From a virus, in the IMG/VR virus record IMGVR_UViG_3300030098_005157, positions 1 through 28,055 of that record: a stretch of 28,055 bases of DNA. One strand, written 5' to 3'. This document shows, piece by piece, positions 1 to 5,928 of the stretch. Below the pieces are notes generated by a model. It was not told the DNA's origin. It searched no databases and was given only the letters and a program-made list of their open reading frames with translations. The translations under genes and the position numbers were made by a program. Position 1 is the first letter of the stretch. Every line of letters starts with the position of its first letter.

Positions 1-589
1 CACCCTCAGCACGAATCTTAATTTCTTCCTTGAAGCCTTCGGCGCGGTTGAACCAATTCGACAAGAACCGACGAACCGCAGTCTTCCGCTTCGCCTGACT
101 CTCTTCCCAGGCACGAGCCTTCTTTGCCTCGGTAAGTAAATCCAAGCTCGGGTGCGCGTCCTCCTGAGACTTGCACCACTTGTCCAAGGACTTGCCGCGA
201 GTAATCAGGTTTCCCCAGGTGTCGATGAGGTATGCCTCAAGACTCTCCTCACGCGCGGGCGCTGGTGCGACCGTGCGCACACTTTCCCCCCCTACGGGGG
301 AAAGGGCGCGGGCGTGTGACGCCCGCTCGCCCGCGTGCATGAGGGAAGTACAGGGTGTCAATACAAACCCATCGGAATCTTCAGTGATGAGTTCGCGACC
401 GACCAAGGCAGACACCCCGTCACTTATTACGCTCACAGGTACACGGGTAATAGCGGACAGGTACAACGGGTCCAGGTGATCTGCACTCAGGCGCATGTCA
501 TCCGACAAGGCCAGTAACACCGGGTAGAGCAGGACGCCCTCCCAGCGTGTCCCAACGATCTTGGGATGCGTTAAGTAACTACGGTCCAT
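1..589 (-). CDS. Phage replication-initiator-like protein, C-terminus cut by window edge
   Basis: The minus-strand frame is open from an ATG at 589 to the left edge (196 codons, no stop). The start has a clear ribosome site (GGAGG, five bases upstream) and a promoter behind it. The N-terminal 75 residues (YLTHPKIVG..., then SDDMRLSADHLDPLYLSAITRVPVSVI) look like the winged-helix head of phage replication or replisome-organizer proteins, which often begin 'YLTHPKF'. A polar, Ala/Pro/Arg-rich linker follows (about 80-115). The last part (KARAWEESQAKRKTAVRRFLSNWFNRAEGF) resembles the C-terminal tail of such proteins, where 'RRFL..WL.R' is common. I infer a role in origin recognition or helicase loading. 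The linker is encoded by a GC-rich hairpin (282-304) like one in the control region near 5860. Location beside a candidate origin supports the call. Family recognition is from memory and is moderate. Confidence 0.6.
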   Translation of the reverse strand, partial: MDRSYLTHPKIVGTRWEGVLLYPVLLALSDDMRLSADHLDPLYLSAITRVPVSVISDGVSALVGRELITEDSDGFVLTPCTSLMHAGERASHARALSPVGGESVRTVAPAPAREESLEAYLIDTWGNLITRGKSLDKWCKSQEDAHPSLDLLTEAKKARAWEESQAKRKTAVRRFLSNWFNRAEGFKEEIKIRAEG

Positions 590-601
590 CGCAACCTCCA
601 A

Positions 602-617
602 GGCGCTTCAGTGCGCC
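602..617 (-). promoter_or_regulatory. 5'-terminal leader hairpin of the replication-protein transcript
   Basis: On the minus strand GGCGC-ACTGAA-GCGCC forms a perfect 5-bp hairpin, starting about three bases after the expected transcription start and ending 12 bases before the ATG at 589. A near-identical element (CGCACTRAAGCG core) lies in the leader of the gene starting at 1849. It could stabilise the mRNA end or bind a regulator; the role is inferred. Confidence 0.5.
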
Positions 618-626
618 AGCTCCATG

Positions 627-655
627 AGGGTACGTCTAGTGGCTAACACTGTCAA
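627..655 (-). promoter_or_regulatory. Sigma70-like promoter of the replication-protein gene
   Basis: On the minus strand there is TTGACA (655-650), a 17-base spacer and TACCCT (632-627). The -35 is perfect and the -10 matches four of six positions. The predicted start near 620 gives a leader of about 30 bases to the ATG at 589. The same unusual -10 (TACCCT) is used by the plus promoter at 5991-6020. Confidence 0.65.
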
Positions 656-688
656 GCTGATGGCTGTAGACGGAGACAGATCAAGGTG

Positions 689-935
689 GTAGCCTACGGC
701 TACATCTGTGTTGCACCCCAAGCGCACACTCGAAGAGCCCGGTCTAGCCCCCATACCCCCCCCTAATAGCTAGGCCGGGCTTTTCTACGACTAGCTCGCA
801 GCTACGTCTCACCCACGCTCCTGGACCTTAATATTAATTGATGCACTCTTGCAGGGGTGGGGGGAGGGTTGACCCTTCGTAGAAGGGTCATAGACAAACG
901 AAAGGATACCTATCGAAGATAGGTAAAAGCTTTTA
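689..935. repeat. Cluster of perfect inverted repeats with three-base loops
   Basis: Read directly: GTAGCC-TAC-GGCTAC (689-703); GACCCTTC-GTA-GAAGGGTC (871-889, 8 bp); ACCTATC-GAA-GATAGGT (908-924, 7 bp); and the 12-bp palindrome TAAAAGCTTTTA (924-935). Each hairpin loop is GTA or GAA on one strand and is closed by a C-G pair. That is the GNA triloop known to make unusually stable single-stranded DNA mini-hairpins. None is followed by a T-run, so they do not look like ordinary terminators. Confidence 0.7.
736..785 (+). terminator. Terminator-like long hairpin, plus orientation
   Basis: The arms at 736-748 (AGCCCGGTCTAGC) and 769-781 (GCTAGGCCGGGCT) pair over 13 positions with one G-T wobble, around a 20-base C-rich loop. 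TTTT follows on the plus strand. It would stop plus-strand transcription, yet no plus gene is seen upstream. It may instead be a cruciform or origin element, or end an antisense RNA. Confidence 0.45.
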
Positions 936-984
936 GGGGGATTTGCTTCTATCTAGGGGGTAAACCCAGAGGAAATTGCCTAGC

Positions 985-1262
985 GATTCCAGGGACTTAC
1001 AGAGCTTTTTCTTTGAAGCTCAATAAGGGGGGAAGTCTCCAGGGCCTCCGAAGCTCTAGAGTCGGCACCCCAAACCCTCAGCAGCCCCTATTTGCTCCCG
1101 ACGGCCCTGAGAGGCCTCAGAATGAGTTATCCACAGCCCCCCCTTTGTCCTGACCTCTGGAGACCGGCTCCCTGCCCTTCCTGGAGCTGCTAGGGCCGTC
1201 CTGGTGTCTCCAGGGCCTCCCTCGATGGCCCGGCTTCCGTCCTGGAGCCGTCCTGGAGCCGA
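985..1262. repeat. Repeated CTCCAGG / CCTGGAG words, iteron-like
   Basis: A 15-bp direct repeat GTCTCCAGGGCCTCC occurs at 1035-1049 and 1206-1220. The core reappears as TTCCAGGGAC near 987, and in the other orientation as TCCTGGAGC at about 1180, 1240 and 1251; the last two are a tandem GTCCTGGAGCC. Such clustered words in both orientations could be initiator-binding sites. They could also be chance in a GC-rich spacer. Confidence 0.4.
1127..1135 (+). promoter_or_regulatory. Perfect DnaA box
   Basis: TTATCCACA is an exact match to the strong E. coli DnaA box (TTATNCACA). It sits just after a small hairpin (CTGAG-AGGC-CTCAG, 1107-1120). It is the only exact box I found in the gene-free region. 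A single 9-mer can occur by chance, but its place in the only repeat-rich spacer next to an initiator-like gene favours a real role. Confidence 0.5.
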
Positions 1263-1270
1263 AAAAGAAC

Positions 1271-1300
1271 AAAAAAAGGGGCCCCCCGAAGGGAGCCCCC
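1271..1300 (-). terminator. Rho-independent terminator of the minus operon
   Basis: On the minus strand GGGGCTCCC-TTCG-GGGGGCCCC forms a 9-bp stem (one G-T wobble) with a TTCG tetraloop, followed by seven T. It lies 25 bases after the stop of the gene at 1325-1849 and ends transcription before the gene-free region. Confidence 0.88.
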
Positions 1301-1324
1301 AAAAGAAGGGAGGAAGCTAACTAG

Positions 1325-1849
1325 TTAGCTTGCGAGGATGGCCTCCTTCGCCTCCCGGCTCCAGGTCTTCAGCTTCTCCAGTCCCTCAGCTCCGCCAACC
1401 TTGCCCTTCTTCACAGCCTTGAAACCCTTCTTGCAGAAGGGCTTGACCGAAGGATTGGAGAGGAAAGCTTCCATGCTTTGCCGGCTGGAGAGCTTCACCG
1501 ACTTCACCAGGACCTTCAACTCCGTTGAAGGATCAACCTTCTTCGTCTCCCCGTCCCGACGCCGAACGACCTTCGCCCCCTTCTTTTTCTTCTTTCCCTT
1601 CTTCGAAGGGGCAAGGGACTTCCGGATTGCCGGCCGGAAGCTCTCCAGAGCTTCGATCAGCAAATCCAGGTCAGCTTCGCTTCGGAGGATGATGGCCTGA
1701 GAACGAGTTCCCTCTTCGAGGGAATCAGCGCCGTAGGCCTTGCCGACGGTGGTCAAGCGAAGCTTTCCTTTGCTGGAGTAGAGCTTCGCTCCGAAGGACG
1801 GGGTGATGGCCTCAAGACCGAGAAGCTTTGCTTCGTTTTGGTTTTTCAT
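1325..1849 (-). CDS. Lysine-rich protein of unknown function
   Basis: 174 residues, from ATG at 1849 with an AGGAAAAG ribosome site five bases upstream. I do not recognise the family. The N-terminal 80 residues look folded, with beta strands (GAKLYSSKGKLRLTTVGKAYG) and a helix (ADLDLLIEALESFRPAIRKSL). A very basic linker (KKGKKKKKGAKVVRRR, about 83-98) follows, then a second helical, basic half. This makeup suggests nucleic-acid binding, by inference only. It is last in the minus-strand block and followed by a strong terminator. It is separated from the gene upstream by about 170 bases holding a GC hairpin and a leader hairpin, so it may have its own expression control. Coding is well supported by start site, length and terminator. 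Confidence 0.72.
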   Translation of the reverse strand: MKNQNEAKLLGLEAITPSFGAKLYSSKGKLRLTTVGKAYGADSLEEGTRSQAIILRSEADLDLLIEALESFRPAIRKSLAPSKKGKKKKKGAKVVRRRDGETKKVDPSTELKVLVKSVKLSSRQSMEAFLSNPSVKPFCKKGFKAVKKGKVGGAEGLEKLKTWSREAKEAILAS

Positions 1850-1870
1850 TTTCTTTTCCTTTGTTTGGTG

Positions 1871-1888
1871 GACCGCTTTAGTGCGACC
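1871..1888 (-). promoter_or_regulatory. Leader hairpin shared with the replication gene
   Basis: On the minus strand GGTCGC-ACTAAA-GCGGTC pairs over six positions using two G-T wobbles, so it folds well as minus-strand RNA but not as plus-strand RNA. It lies 21 bases before the ATG at 1849. Twelve core bases match the hairpin at 604-615 except for one. A common regulator or mRNA-end protection is inferred. Confidence 0.45.
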
Positions 1889-1900
1889 CGGCCCATCCCA

Positions 1901-1931
1901 TTAAGCACCCCCCCTTAGGGGGGGGTGCTAA
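1901..1931. repeat. GC-run hairpin (C7-TTA-G8)
   Basis: TTAAGCA, seven C, TTA, eight G, then TGCTAA form a hairpin of about 12 bp. It lacks a T-run on either strand. Similar seven-C hairpins occur at 282-304 and 5854-5874. It sits between two minus genes and might attenuate or process the transcript. Confidence 0.6.
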
Positions 1932-1997
1932 ACCTGGGAGGATTCTGGTTTTCTAAATATTTTGTTCAGAGAGTTTTTCGAGAGGAATCCTGGTCTT

Positions 1998-2013
1998 GCC
2001 TGGACTGATAGCG
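1998..2013 (+). repeat. Dispersed 16-bp repeat, copy A (one mismatch)
   Basis: GCCTGGACTGATAGCG differs by one base from two identical copies at 5876-5891 and 5929-5944. All three are outside genes and in the same orientation; this copy is just after the stop of the gene ending at 2019. Confidence 0.55.
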
Positions 2014-2018
2014 AATTC

Positions 2019-2279
2019 CTAAGAAAGGGATTTGCTGGGTTGCGAGAAATAAAAGGAACCGTGAAAAGCTCCGTAAAGACTTGCCCAATCCTCAAACCAG
2101 AGAATCTCAATGTCGTAAACATCGGCAAGGTCCTCTGCTTTTTCCATGAAATCGGCAAGTTGTTCGGGGCCTGAAGTTCCATTTAGTACCTCTGTTCTTT
2201 TCCTATCTATCTTTTGGAGTAAGTCTCGAAGGGGAATCGGTGGGCCCGAAGTTCCCCAAGCATTGTTAAATGGGACCAT
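2019..2279 (-). CDS. Small acidic protein downstream of the VWA gene
   Basis: 86 residues, ATG at 2279, six bases after the stop codon of the VWA gene, so very likely co-translated. Not recognised. It is mostly helical by appearance (LRDLLQKIDRKRTEVL, then GPEQLADFMEKAEDLADVYDIEILWFEDW), acidic, with no membrane segment or cysteine pair. Its place as the immediate partner of an AAA+/VWA pair suggests an accessory subunit or regulator; that is inference. Two longer-looking antisense or overlapping frames here have no ribosome site and poor composition. Confidence 0.68.
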   Translation of the reverse strand: MVPFNNAWGTSGPPIPLRDLLQKIDRKRTEVLNGTSGPEQLADFMEKAEDLADVYDIEILWFEDWASLYGAFHGSFYFSQPSKSLS

Positions 2280-2285
2280 TCATAT

Positions 2286-4154
2286 TCACCGTCCTTTCTT
2301 TAGCTTTCGCAGCCCTGCGACTGCGGTTTTTGCATCGTAAACACCACCAATTATGTAGGCCCTGGCTTTGTCAAAGACCCTTTCGTTTCTTCTATCCATT
2401 TGCTTTAGCCGGTGTTGACAGTGCTCTTCGCCGTCTGGCGAAAGCCAAAGCAAAGGGCAGTAATGAGACAAAAGGGAATAGACTTCCTCGGCATCGTCGT
2501 CGCCAAAGGCAATTGCCCCGGAGACTTTGCCCTTCTTTAGAAACTCTTCGAAGTCTTTGAGGCTATCGCCATAAATATGGGGTACTTCGTCTTGTCTTTG
2601 ACCAACAATAACGGAGTCAGCCATCTCGGCAGTCCAGCCATTAAAATGGGCCATAACAACAACGTCAGGATCTTGATCGGCAATTGCTAGGGCAGCAGCA
2701 AAGCAGGCATCCCTAATTGCTTCACAAGAAGGGGAAATATCTACAAGGATTAGCTTGAGGCCGGCACCCTTTTCTTCTTTGCGAGCAGAAGAAAGCCTCA
2801 TGCTCTTTCCAAAAAGCTCTTTGGCAAGCTTTCCACTGTGGATTCGGGGCGTTTCCTCGGCACCAATGCCAACTTCGTTGGCAATAAAGAAACCAGTAAA
2901 GTGCTCGGCAATCTTGCGGGCCTCAGCTTTTACTTGTCTCTTCTCTAGAGTTGCTTTGTTTTTGTCGATGTAACCACCAGGGCTTCCATCTCGGAACGTG
3001 CTTTCCCTTGAAAAGCCTGACCCTGGTTCAGTGTTTAGAAATTGATCATCAAGCCCATCGGAAAGCTCTGCCGAATTGATTAGGCTTTTTAAATCTACCT
3101 TTGTAGGTGGATTGGTAATCATCGACTGATTCCCCGCTACCCTTCGGCCCTTTGCCCCCGAAAGGGCAAAGGTACCGAAAGAGAAGGGGTTATTTAGGGG
3201 TGAGGATACATCCCCCAGGGGTTCGTCAAAGCCAGCAGTAACTGAGTCCATAGCTCCGTCAAAAGTCTTTCCTTGCAAGGCAGAGGGTAGTTTCTTTGAG
3301 GGCAGCGTCACACCTGACTCTGGCAATTCTGAAGACCCATTTATAAAGCCATTTTGTTTAGAGCTTTTTTCAGCAAAACCAGAGTGTCTCGGTCTATCAG
3401 CAGGGTTGGCCGACCCTTTTTGAAACGACCTTGAAGCATCCGAGGGATGGCTTAGTTCCCTCTTGTCACTCTCTGTTTTTCCATCAAAAGCTTTAGCCTG
3501 GGAAAGGCTAGGTTGCTCGCTTTCGCTTACACCTTGTTTACCGTCTCCAAAAGAAAGTTCCCATTTGAAACCCTCTGGGTTTCCCTCTTGAGAAAACTGC
3601 CCGTTCCTCTCCTCTGCCACGCCCGGCCCAGAATCCGTCGATTCTTTTTTGCCAGGAGAAAGGTGATCAACCCTTTCTTCAGTAGGACAGGAGTTAAGGT
3701 CAGAATCCTTAGAGGCTTCTTCTAAAGACTTTATTTGCTCATCATTTAAAGGCTCCTTTGTATAGTTCTCTTCTGTTTGTACGTTGTAATCAGCGACAGG
3801 GAATACAGCATCGGGACCATGCTTTTGAATAAGCTCATCAACCCTTTTGTGATAAGCCCAAGCTCGACCATAAACACTGTGAGTTTTTTCTCTGAGTTGG
3901 GGCAGCCAAATGGAGCCTTCCCTCAGGCCTAAATCCCTCCCCCTTGCCCTTCCATCATTCAAAGCAATCATTGAATAAGAAGGGCCAATGTCGATTCCCC
4001 CGATAGACCGGCGAAACATTATGTCTTCTTCTGTCATTTGAAGTTCATGAATAATGGCAAGGACTTGCTTCACCTCCCGAAGGGACATGTAGCTTCGGTT
4101 GAAAAAGGTTTCTAGATAACGCCTTTTCTTTAGTAGCTTGTTCCACTTAGCCAT
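2286..4154 (-). CDS. Von Willebrand A-domain protein, partner of the MoxR-like ATPase
   Basis: 622 residues; the ATG at 4154 overlaps the stop of the ATPase gene (TAATG). The N-terminal 130 residues are folded and charged (RRYLETFFNRSYMSLREVKQ). Residues about 130-420 are low-complexity, rich in Ser, Gly, Glu and Lys, and surely disordered. The C-terminal domain carries the metal-site motif DISPS (DxSxS) at about 472-476 after a hydrophobic strand (LKLILV), as in VWA domains, then Asp-rich GDDDAEEV and a helical end. In MoxR-VWA and CobS-CobT systems the VWA protein binds the substrate and the AAA+ ring remodels it. A long acidic or disordered middle is also typical of CobT-like chelatase subunits. 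The phage target is unknown. The gene is relatively AT-rich compared with the late genes. VWA assignment rests on one clear motif and on the neighbour. Confidence 0.75.
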   Translation of the reverse strand: MAKWNKLLKKRRYLETFFNRSYMSLREVKQVLAIIHELQMTEEDIMFRRSIGGIDIGPSYSMIALNDGRARGRDLGLREGSIWLPQLREKTHSVYGRAWAYHKRVDELIQKHGPDAVFPVADYNVQTEENYTKEPLNDEQIKSLEEASKDSDLNSCPTEERVDHLSPGKKESTDSGPGVAEERNGQFSQEGNPEGFKWELSFGDGKQGVSESEQPSLSQAKAFDGKTESDKRELSHPSDASRSFQKGSANPADRPRHSGFAEKSSKQNGFINGSSELPESGVTLPSKKLPSALQGKTFDGAMDSVTAGFDEPLGDVSSPLNNPFSFGTFALSGAKGRRVAGNQSMITNPPTKVDLKSLINSAELSDGLDDQFLNTEPGSGFSRESTFRDGSPGGYIDKNKATLEKRQVKAEARKIAEHFTGFFIANEVGIGAEETPRIHSGKLAKELFGKSMRLSSARKEEKGAGLKLILVDISPSCEAIRDACFAAALAIADQDPDVVVMAHFNGWTAEMADSVIVGQRQDEVPHIYGDSLKDFEEFLKKGKVSGAIAFGDDDAEEVYSLLSHYCPLLWLSPDGEEHCQHRLKQMDRRNERVFDKARAYIIGGVYDAKTAVAGLRKLKKGR

Positions 4155-5047
4155 TACGAAGCCCTCCTAAAGCGGACGATCTCCGACCAACTGCCAGCAA
4201 CTTCTTTGTGCAAATCACTAGTCTTCTTCTCTGAACACAAAGCAATAAAGCTACGAGCCTTCGAAGACCGGGCTGCCCACTGAGAAAGAAGAATGAAAAT
4301 GTCGTCTATCGACTCAGCCAAATAAGAAGCTGAGGTAATGAGGCGAATGCCCTCCTGGATAGAAAGAGACTCATTGTTTTCAGAAGAGGCAACCCGGCGA
4401 GCTGCTTTCCAAAGAAGCTTACAAATACCAACCGGAATCCCCGACCGAGTATGAATCAAAGCAATCTGGGTTTTTACATCCAAAGGATTCATGACAAGCC
4501 GGCAAAACCTACGGGTTCCGGCTTCGGTCAAATCCCTCTGTTCATTTGAAGTAGCAACAACAAGGACATTATTGAGGTTTGTTTGTAGGTGAACACCGGG
4601 CTTGATTGGCACTCGACCAGATTGCAGCCAATCCAAAAGCAAAGACTCGGTGCGCTCCATAGTTTTATCAAGCTCATCAAGCAAAAGGACAACGCCTTTT
4701 TCTTGACTAAGCTTTGCAACGCGAGCCAAAACCCCATCCTGCCGAACCGAAGAAGCGTCCCCAGAAACAGCAGCAGAAACATCTACGCCAACAAAAAGCT
4801 CATCGGCATCGGACCAACTGTGGCACTGATAAACAACAAGCTCAGAAGAAAGAGCTTTTGCTACGGCAGCAGCAAAGGCTGATTTGCCGGTGCCGGGAGG
4901 CCCCATAATAACCATTGCTTTTGCACCAGCCTTTTGGTCAACAAGCAAAAGTGTCCCCGCCAAACCAACAATGTCAGTTCGGCGGGGAATGTAACCTGTT
5001 TCTCTGATTCTCTTTTCAAGGTCATCGAGGGTAAAGCCGAGCTGCAT
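4154..5047 (-). CDS. MoxR/CobS-like AAA+ ATPase
   Basis: 297 residues from ATG at 5047; the start overlaps the stop of the upstream gene (TGATG), and an in-frame GTG lies one codon earlier. Walker A is GPPGTGKS (about 48-55), Walker B LLLDELD (about 121-127), sensor 1 VVATSN, and an arginine pair GTRRF follows. DELFVGVD after the first helix-strand unit fits the MoxR/CobS group. The C-terminus has the helical lid. Such ATPases form hexameric rings that remodel a partner brought by a VWA protein, which is the next gene. Some phages (N4-like ones among them, as I recall) carry MoxR-VWA pairs of unknown role. Function as an AAA+ ATPase is secure; the substrate is not known. It is cytoplasmic, with no signal or membrane segment. 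Confidence 0.92.
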   Translation of the reverse strand: MQLGFTLDDLEKRIRETGYIPRRTDIVGLAGTLLLVDQKAGAKAMVIMGPPGTGKSAFAAAVAKALSSELVVYQCHSWSDADELFVGVDVSAAVSGDASSVRQDGVLARVAKLSQEKGVVLLLDELDKTMERTESLLLDWLQSGRVPIKPGVHLQTNLNNVLVVATSNEQRDLTEAGTRRFCRLVMNPLDVKTQIALIHTRSGIPVGICKLLWKAARRVASSENNESLSIQEGIRLITSASYLAESIDDIFILLSQWAARSSKARSFIALCSEKKTSDLHKEVAGSWSEIVRFRRAS

Positions 5048-5256
5048 CACTCACCTCGCTTGTCAAAAAGAAGGGTGATGGGGTTCTCGGAATCGTCAAA
5101 GAAAATATCCATCTCTTCTTCGTCAATGCCGAGGTAAATGCTGGCATTAGAAAGAAGGACAGTCTTTCTTGTTGGGATTTCCTCGTTCAAAGGGGGAGGA
5201 ACGGTGATGCAAAGAGGAGAAAAAGGGAAAGAAGAATCAAAGTAATCTTTGGACAT
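5047..5256 (-). CDS. Small acidic protein before the ATPase
   Basis: 69 residues, ATG at 5256 overlapping the previous stop (TGATG); its own stop overlaps the ATPase start. Not recognised. The sequence is Pro/Ser-rich at the start (SSFPFSPLCITVPPPLN) and acidic later (GIDEEEMDIFFDDSENP). Strict overlap on both sides says it is translated with the AAA+/VWA genes and may be part of that complex. Its negative charge would also fit a DNA mimic or an adaptor; neither can be shown from sequence. Confidence 0.7.
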   Translation of the reverse strand: MSKDYFDSSFPFSPLCITVPPPLNEEIPTRKTVLLSNASIYLGIDEEEMDIFFDDSENPITLLFDKRGE

Positions 5257-5564
5257 CAGCACACCGCCCCAACTTCACCAAAACCATCGGGAAAAATCAC
5301 AAGAGGAAAAGCACAGTGGTCAGGCCAACCCTCTAACAAAGAAACAATGGGGAAATCAGCGATGTGATTACCGTCTTCGTCGTTCACCGGAGCAACAACA
5401 AAAGCCTTTTCGTTCTCTTGAACGAAACAAAGATTGTCTAAATCAAGACCAAAGGGAGGGCTGCCAGCAGCCTGGAGAATCGAAAACTTCATCACTGTTT
5501 TTTCTATGTGCTCTGAGAGCGTCGGCTCGAAGCGGTAAAAAGATACGGGGGTTCTAAAAATCAT
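5256..5564 (-). CDS. Unknown acidic protein, first full gene of the AAA+/VWA operon
   Basis: 102 residues starting at the ATG at 5564, with AGGAAAG six bases upstream; the frame is open further upstream to 5753, but that part crosses the promoter and has no start site. Not recognised. It has a hydrophobic-polar pattern of a small globular domain (FAVVAPVNDEDG..., LVIFPDGFGEVGAVC), acidic, with no membrane helix. It follows a 19-codon hydrophobic leader ORF whose stop touches its ribosome site, and it overlaps the next gene by three bases. Operon position implies a role tied to the ATPase pair. Confidence 0.72.
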   Translation of the reverse strand: MIFRTPVSFYRFEPTLSEHIEKTVMKFSILQAAGSPPFGLDLDNLCFVQENEKAFVVAPVNDEDGNHIADFPIVSLLEGWPDHCAFPLVIFPDGFGEVGAVC

Positions 5565-5572
5565 TTTCTTTC

Positions 5573-5632
5573 CTAGTAAGTTGAGGCGATTGCACCAAAG
5601 GTGATGCAAACAAAAATGTAAGAGATGAGCAT
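5573..5632 (-). CDS. 19-residue hydrophobic micro-ORF in the operon leader
   Basis: MLISYIFVCITFGAIASTY, then TAG. The ATG is at 5632 and the stop at 5575-5573; the TAG is also the first part of the ribosome site (TAGGAAAG) of the gene starting at 5564, a layout that would couple the two. The peptide is almost wholly hydrophobic, long enough to span a membrane. Its own ribosome site is weak (AAAGG, 11 bases from the ATG). It may be a leader peptide or a tiny membrane protein, or chance. There are no paralogues in the window. Confidence 0.4.
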   Translation of the reverse strand: MLISYIFVCITFGAIASTY

Positions 5633-5668
5633 TCAGCGGTTGGCCTTTCTTATTTGTTGTTGTTGAGA

Positions 5669-5683
5669 GCCCCACTTCGGGGC
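5669..5683 (-). promoter_or_regulatory. 5'-terminal hairpin of the AAA+/VWA transcript
   Basis: On the minus strand GCCCC-GAAGT-GGGGC is a perfect 5-bp GC stem. It begins within a few bases of the start expected from the promoter at 5691-5720, the same arrangement as at 602-617. Likely protects or regulates the leader; inferred. Confidence 0.5.
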
Positions 5684-5690
5684 GGTCCAC

Positions 5691-5720
5691 AGTGTAAGCC
5701 GGCCGGCATACGGAAGTCAA
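5691..5720 (-). promoter_or_regulatory. Sigma70-like promoter of the AAA+/VWA operon
   Basis: On the minus strand: TTGACT (5720-5715), an 18-base spacer, TACACT (5696-5691). The spacer contains the perfect palindrome GCCGGCCGGC. The whole 30-base unit matches the plus promoter at 5991-6020 at 24 positions, including spacer bases that a polymerase does not read, so a shared regulator is likely. Confidence 0.68.
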
Positions 5721-5853
5721 GCTGTGCCTCGTTTCCGCTGTGATTCCGGGCACTTAGAGCTGCCCTTCATGCGTATATATAGAGAATAAGTATCCTTATA
5801 TCTACGCGAGGAAAGTCGCCCGTCCGCGCACCCTCGCGCGAGCGCGCGCGCCC

Positions 5854-5874
5854 TGCCCCCCCTACGGGGGGCAG
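5854..5874. repeat. GC-run hairpin (C7-TAC-G6)
   Basis: CTG, seven C, TAC, six G, CAG: a 9-bp stem. It directly follows an alternating purine-pyrimidine CG tract. The same seven-C/TAC design appears inside the replication gene (282-304), flanked there too by CG-rich sequence. Confidence 0.65.
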
Positions 5875-5875
5875 C

Positions 5876-5891
5876 GCCTGGACTGGTAGCG
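5876..5891 (+). repeat. Dispersed 16-bp repeat, copy B
   Basis: GCCTGGACTGGTAGCG, identical to the copy 53 bases further on and one base different from 1998-2013. Spacing of 53 bases is about five helical turns, which would suit a protein binding both on one DNA face. Confidence 0.65.
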
Positions 5892-5928
5892 CTCGCGCAC
5901 TACAGAGGTTTCTCTACAGCTCGTCGCT

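Larger units (their letters stand above)
590..1270. other. Gene-free region, candidate replication origin
   Basis: No convincing gene lies in these 680 bases; the minus ORF at 1117-1302 is low-complexity and runs through the terminator. The region holds the promoter and leader of the replication gene, a run of inverted repeats (689-935), an AT-rich palindrome TTAATATTAA (828-837), C-rich and G-rich runs (about 748-763 and 854-868), repeated CTCCAGG/CCTGGAG words (985-1262) and one perfect DnaA box. Repeats, an AT-rich patch and a DnaA box beside an initiator-like gene are what a phage origin usually shows. The origin call is inference. Confidence 0.45.

Noticed and set aside
171-479. 102-residue plus ORF across the left gene
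   Set aside because: Antisense to the replication-protein frame, which has promoter and ribosome site; composition is Arg/Ser-rich like a shadow frame.
871-901. Possible plus promoter TTGACC...TAGACA
   Set aside because: It is formed by the hairpin at 871-889, has a 16-base spacer and poor -10, and leads to no plus gene.
590-1270. tRNA or small stable RNA gene
   Set aside because: No tRNA cloverleaf with a T-loop GTTCRA word could be found among the hairpins.
1117-1302. 61-residue minus ORF starting MGAPFGGPLFLFFF
   Set aside because: It is made by the terminator hairpin and its T-run, has no ribosome site and low-complexity composition.
1928-2182. 84-residue minus ORF overlapping the gene at 2019-2279
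   Set aside because: It lies in another frame of a better-supported gene with exact operon spacing, and has no start site of its own.
5565-5753. N-terminal extension of the gene at 5256-5564
   Set aside because: It would cross the mapped-looking promoter and leader hairpin; no ribosome site; the ATG at 5564 has a good one.
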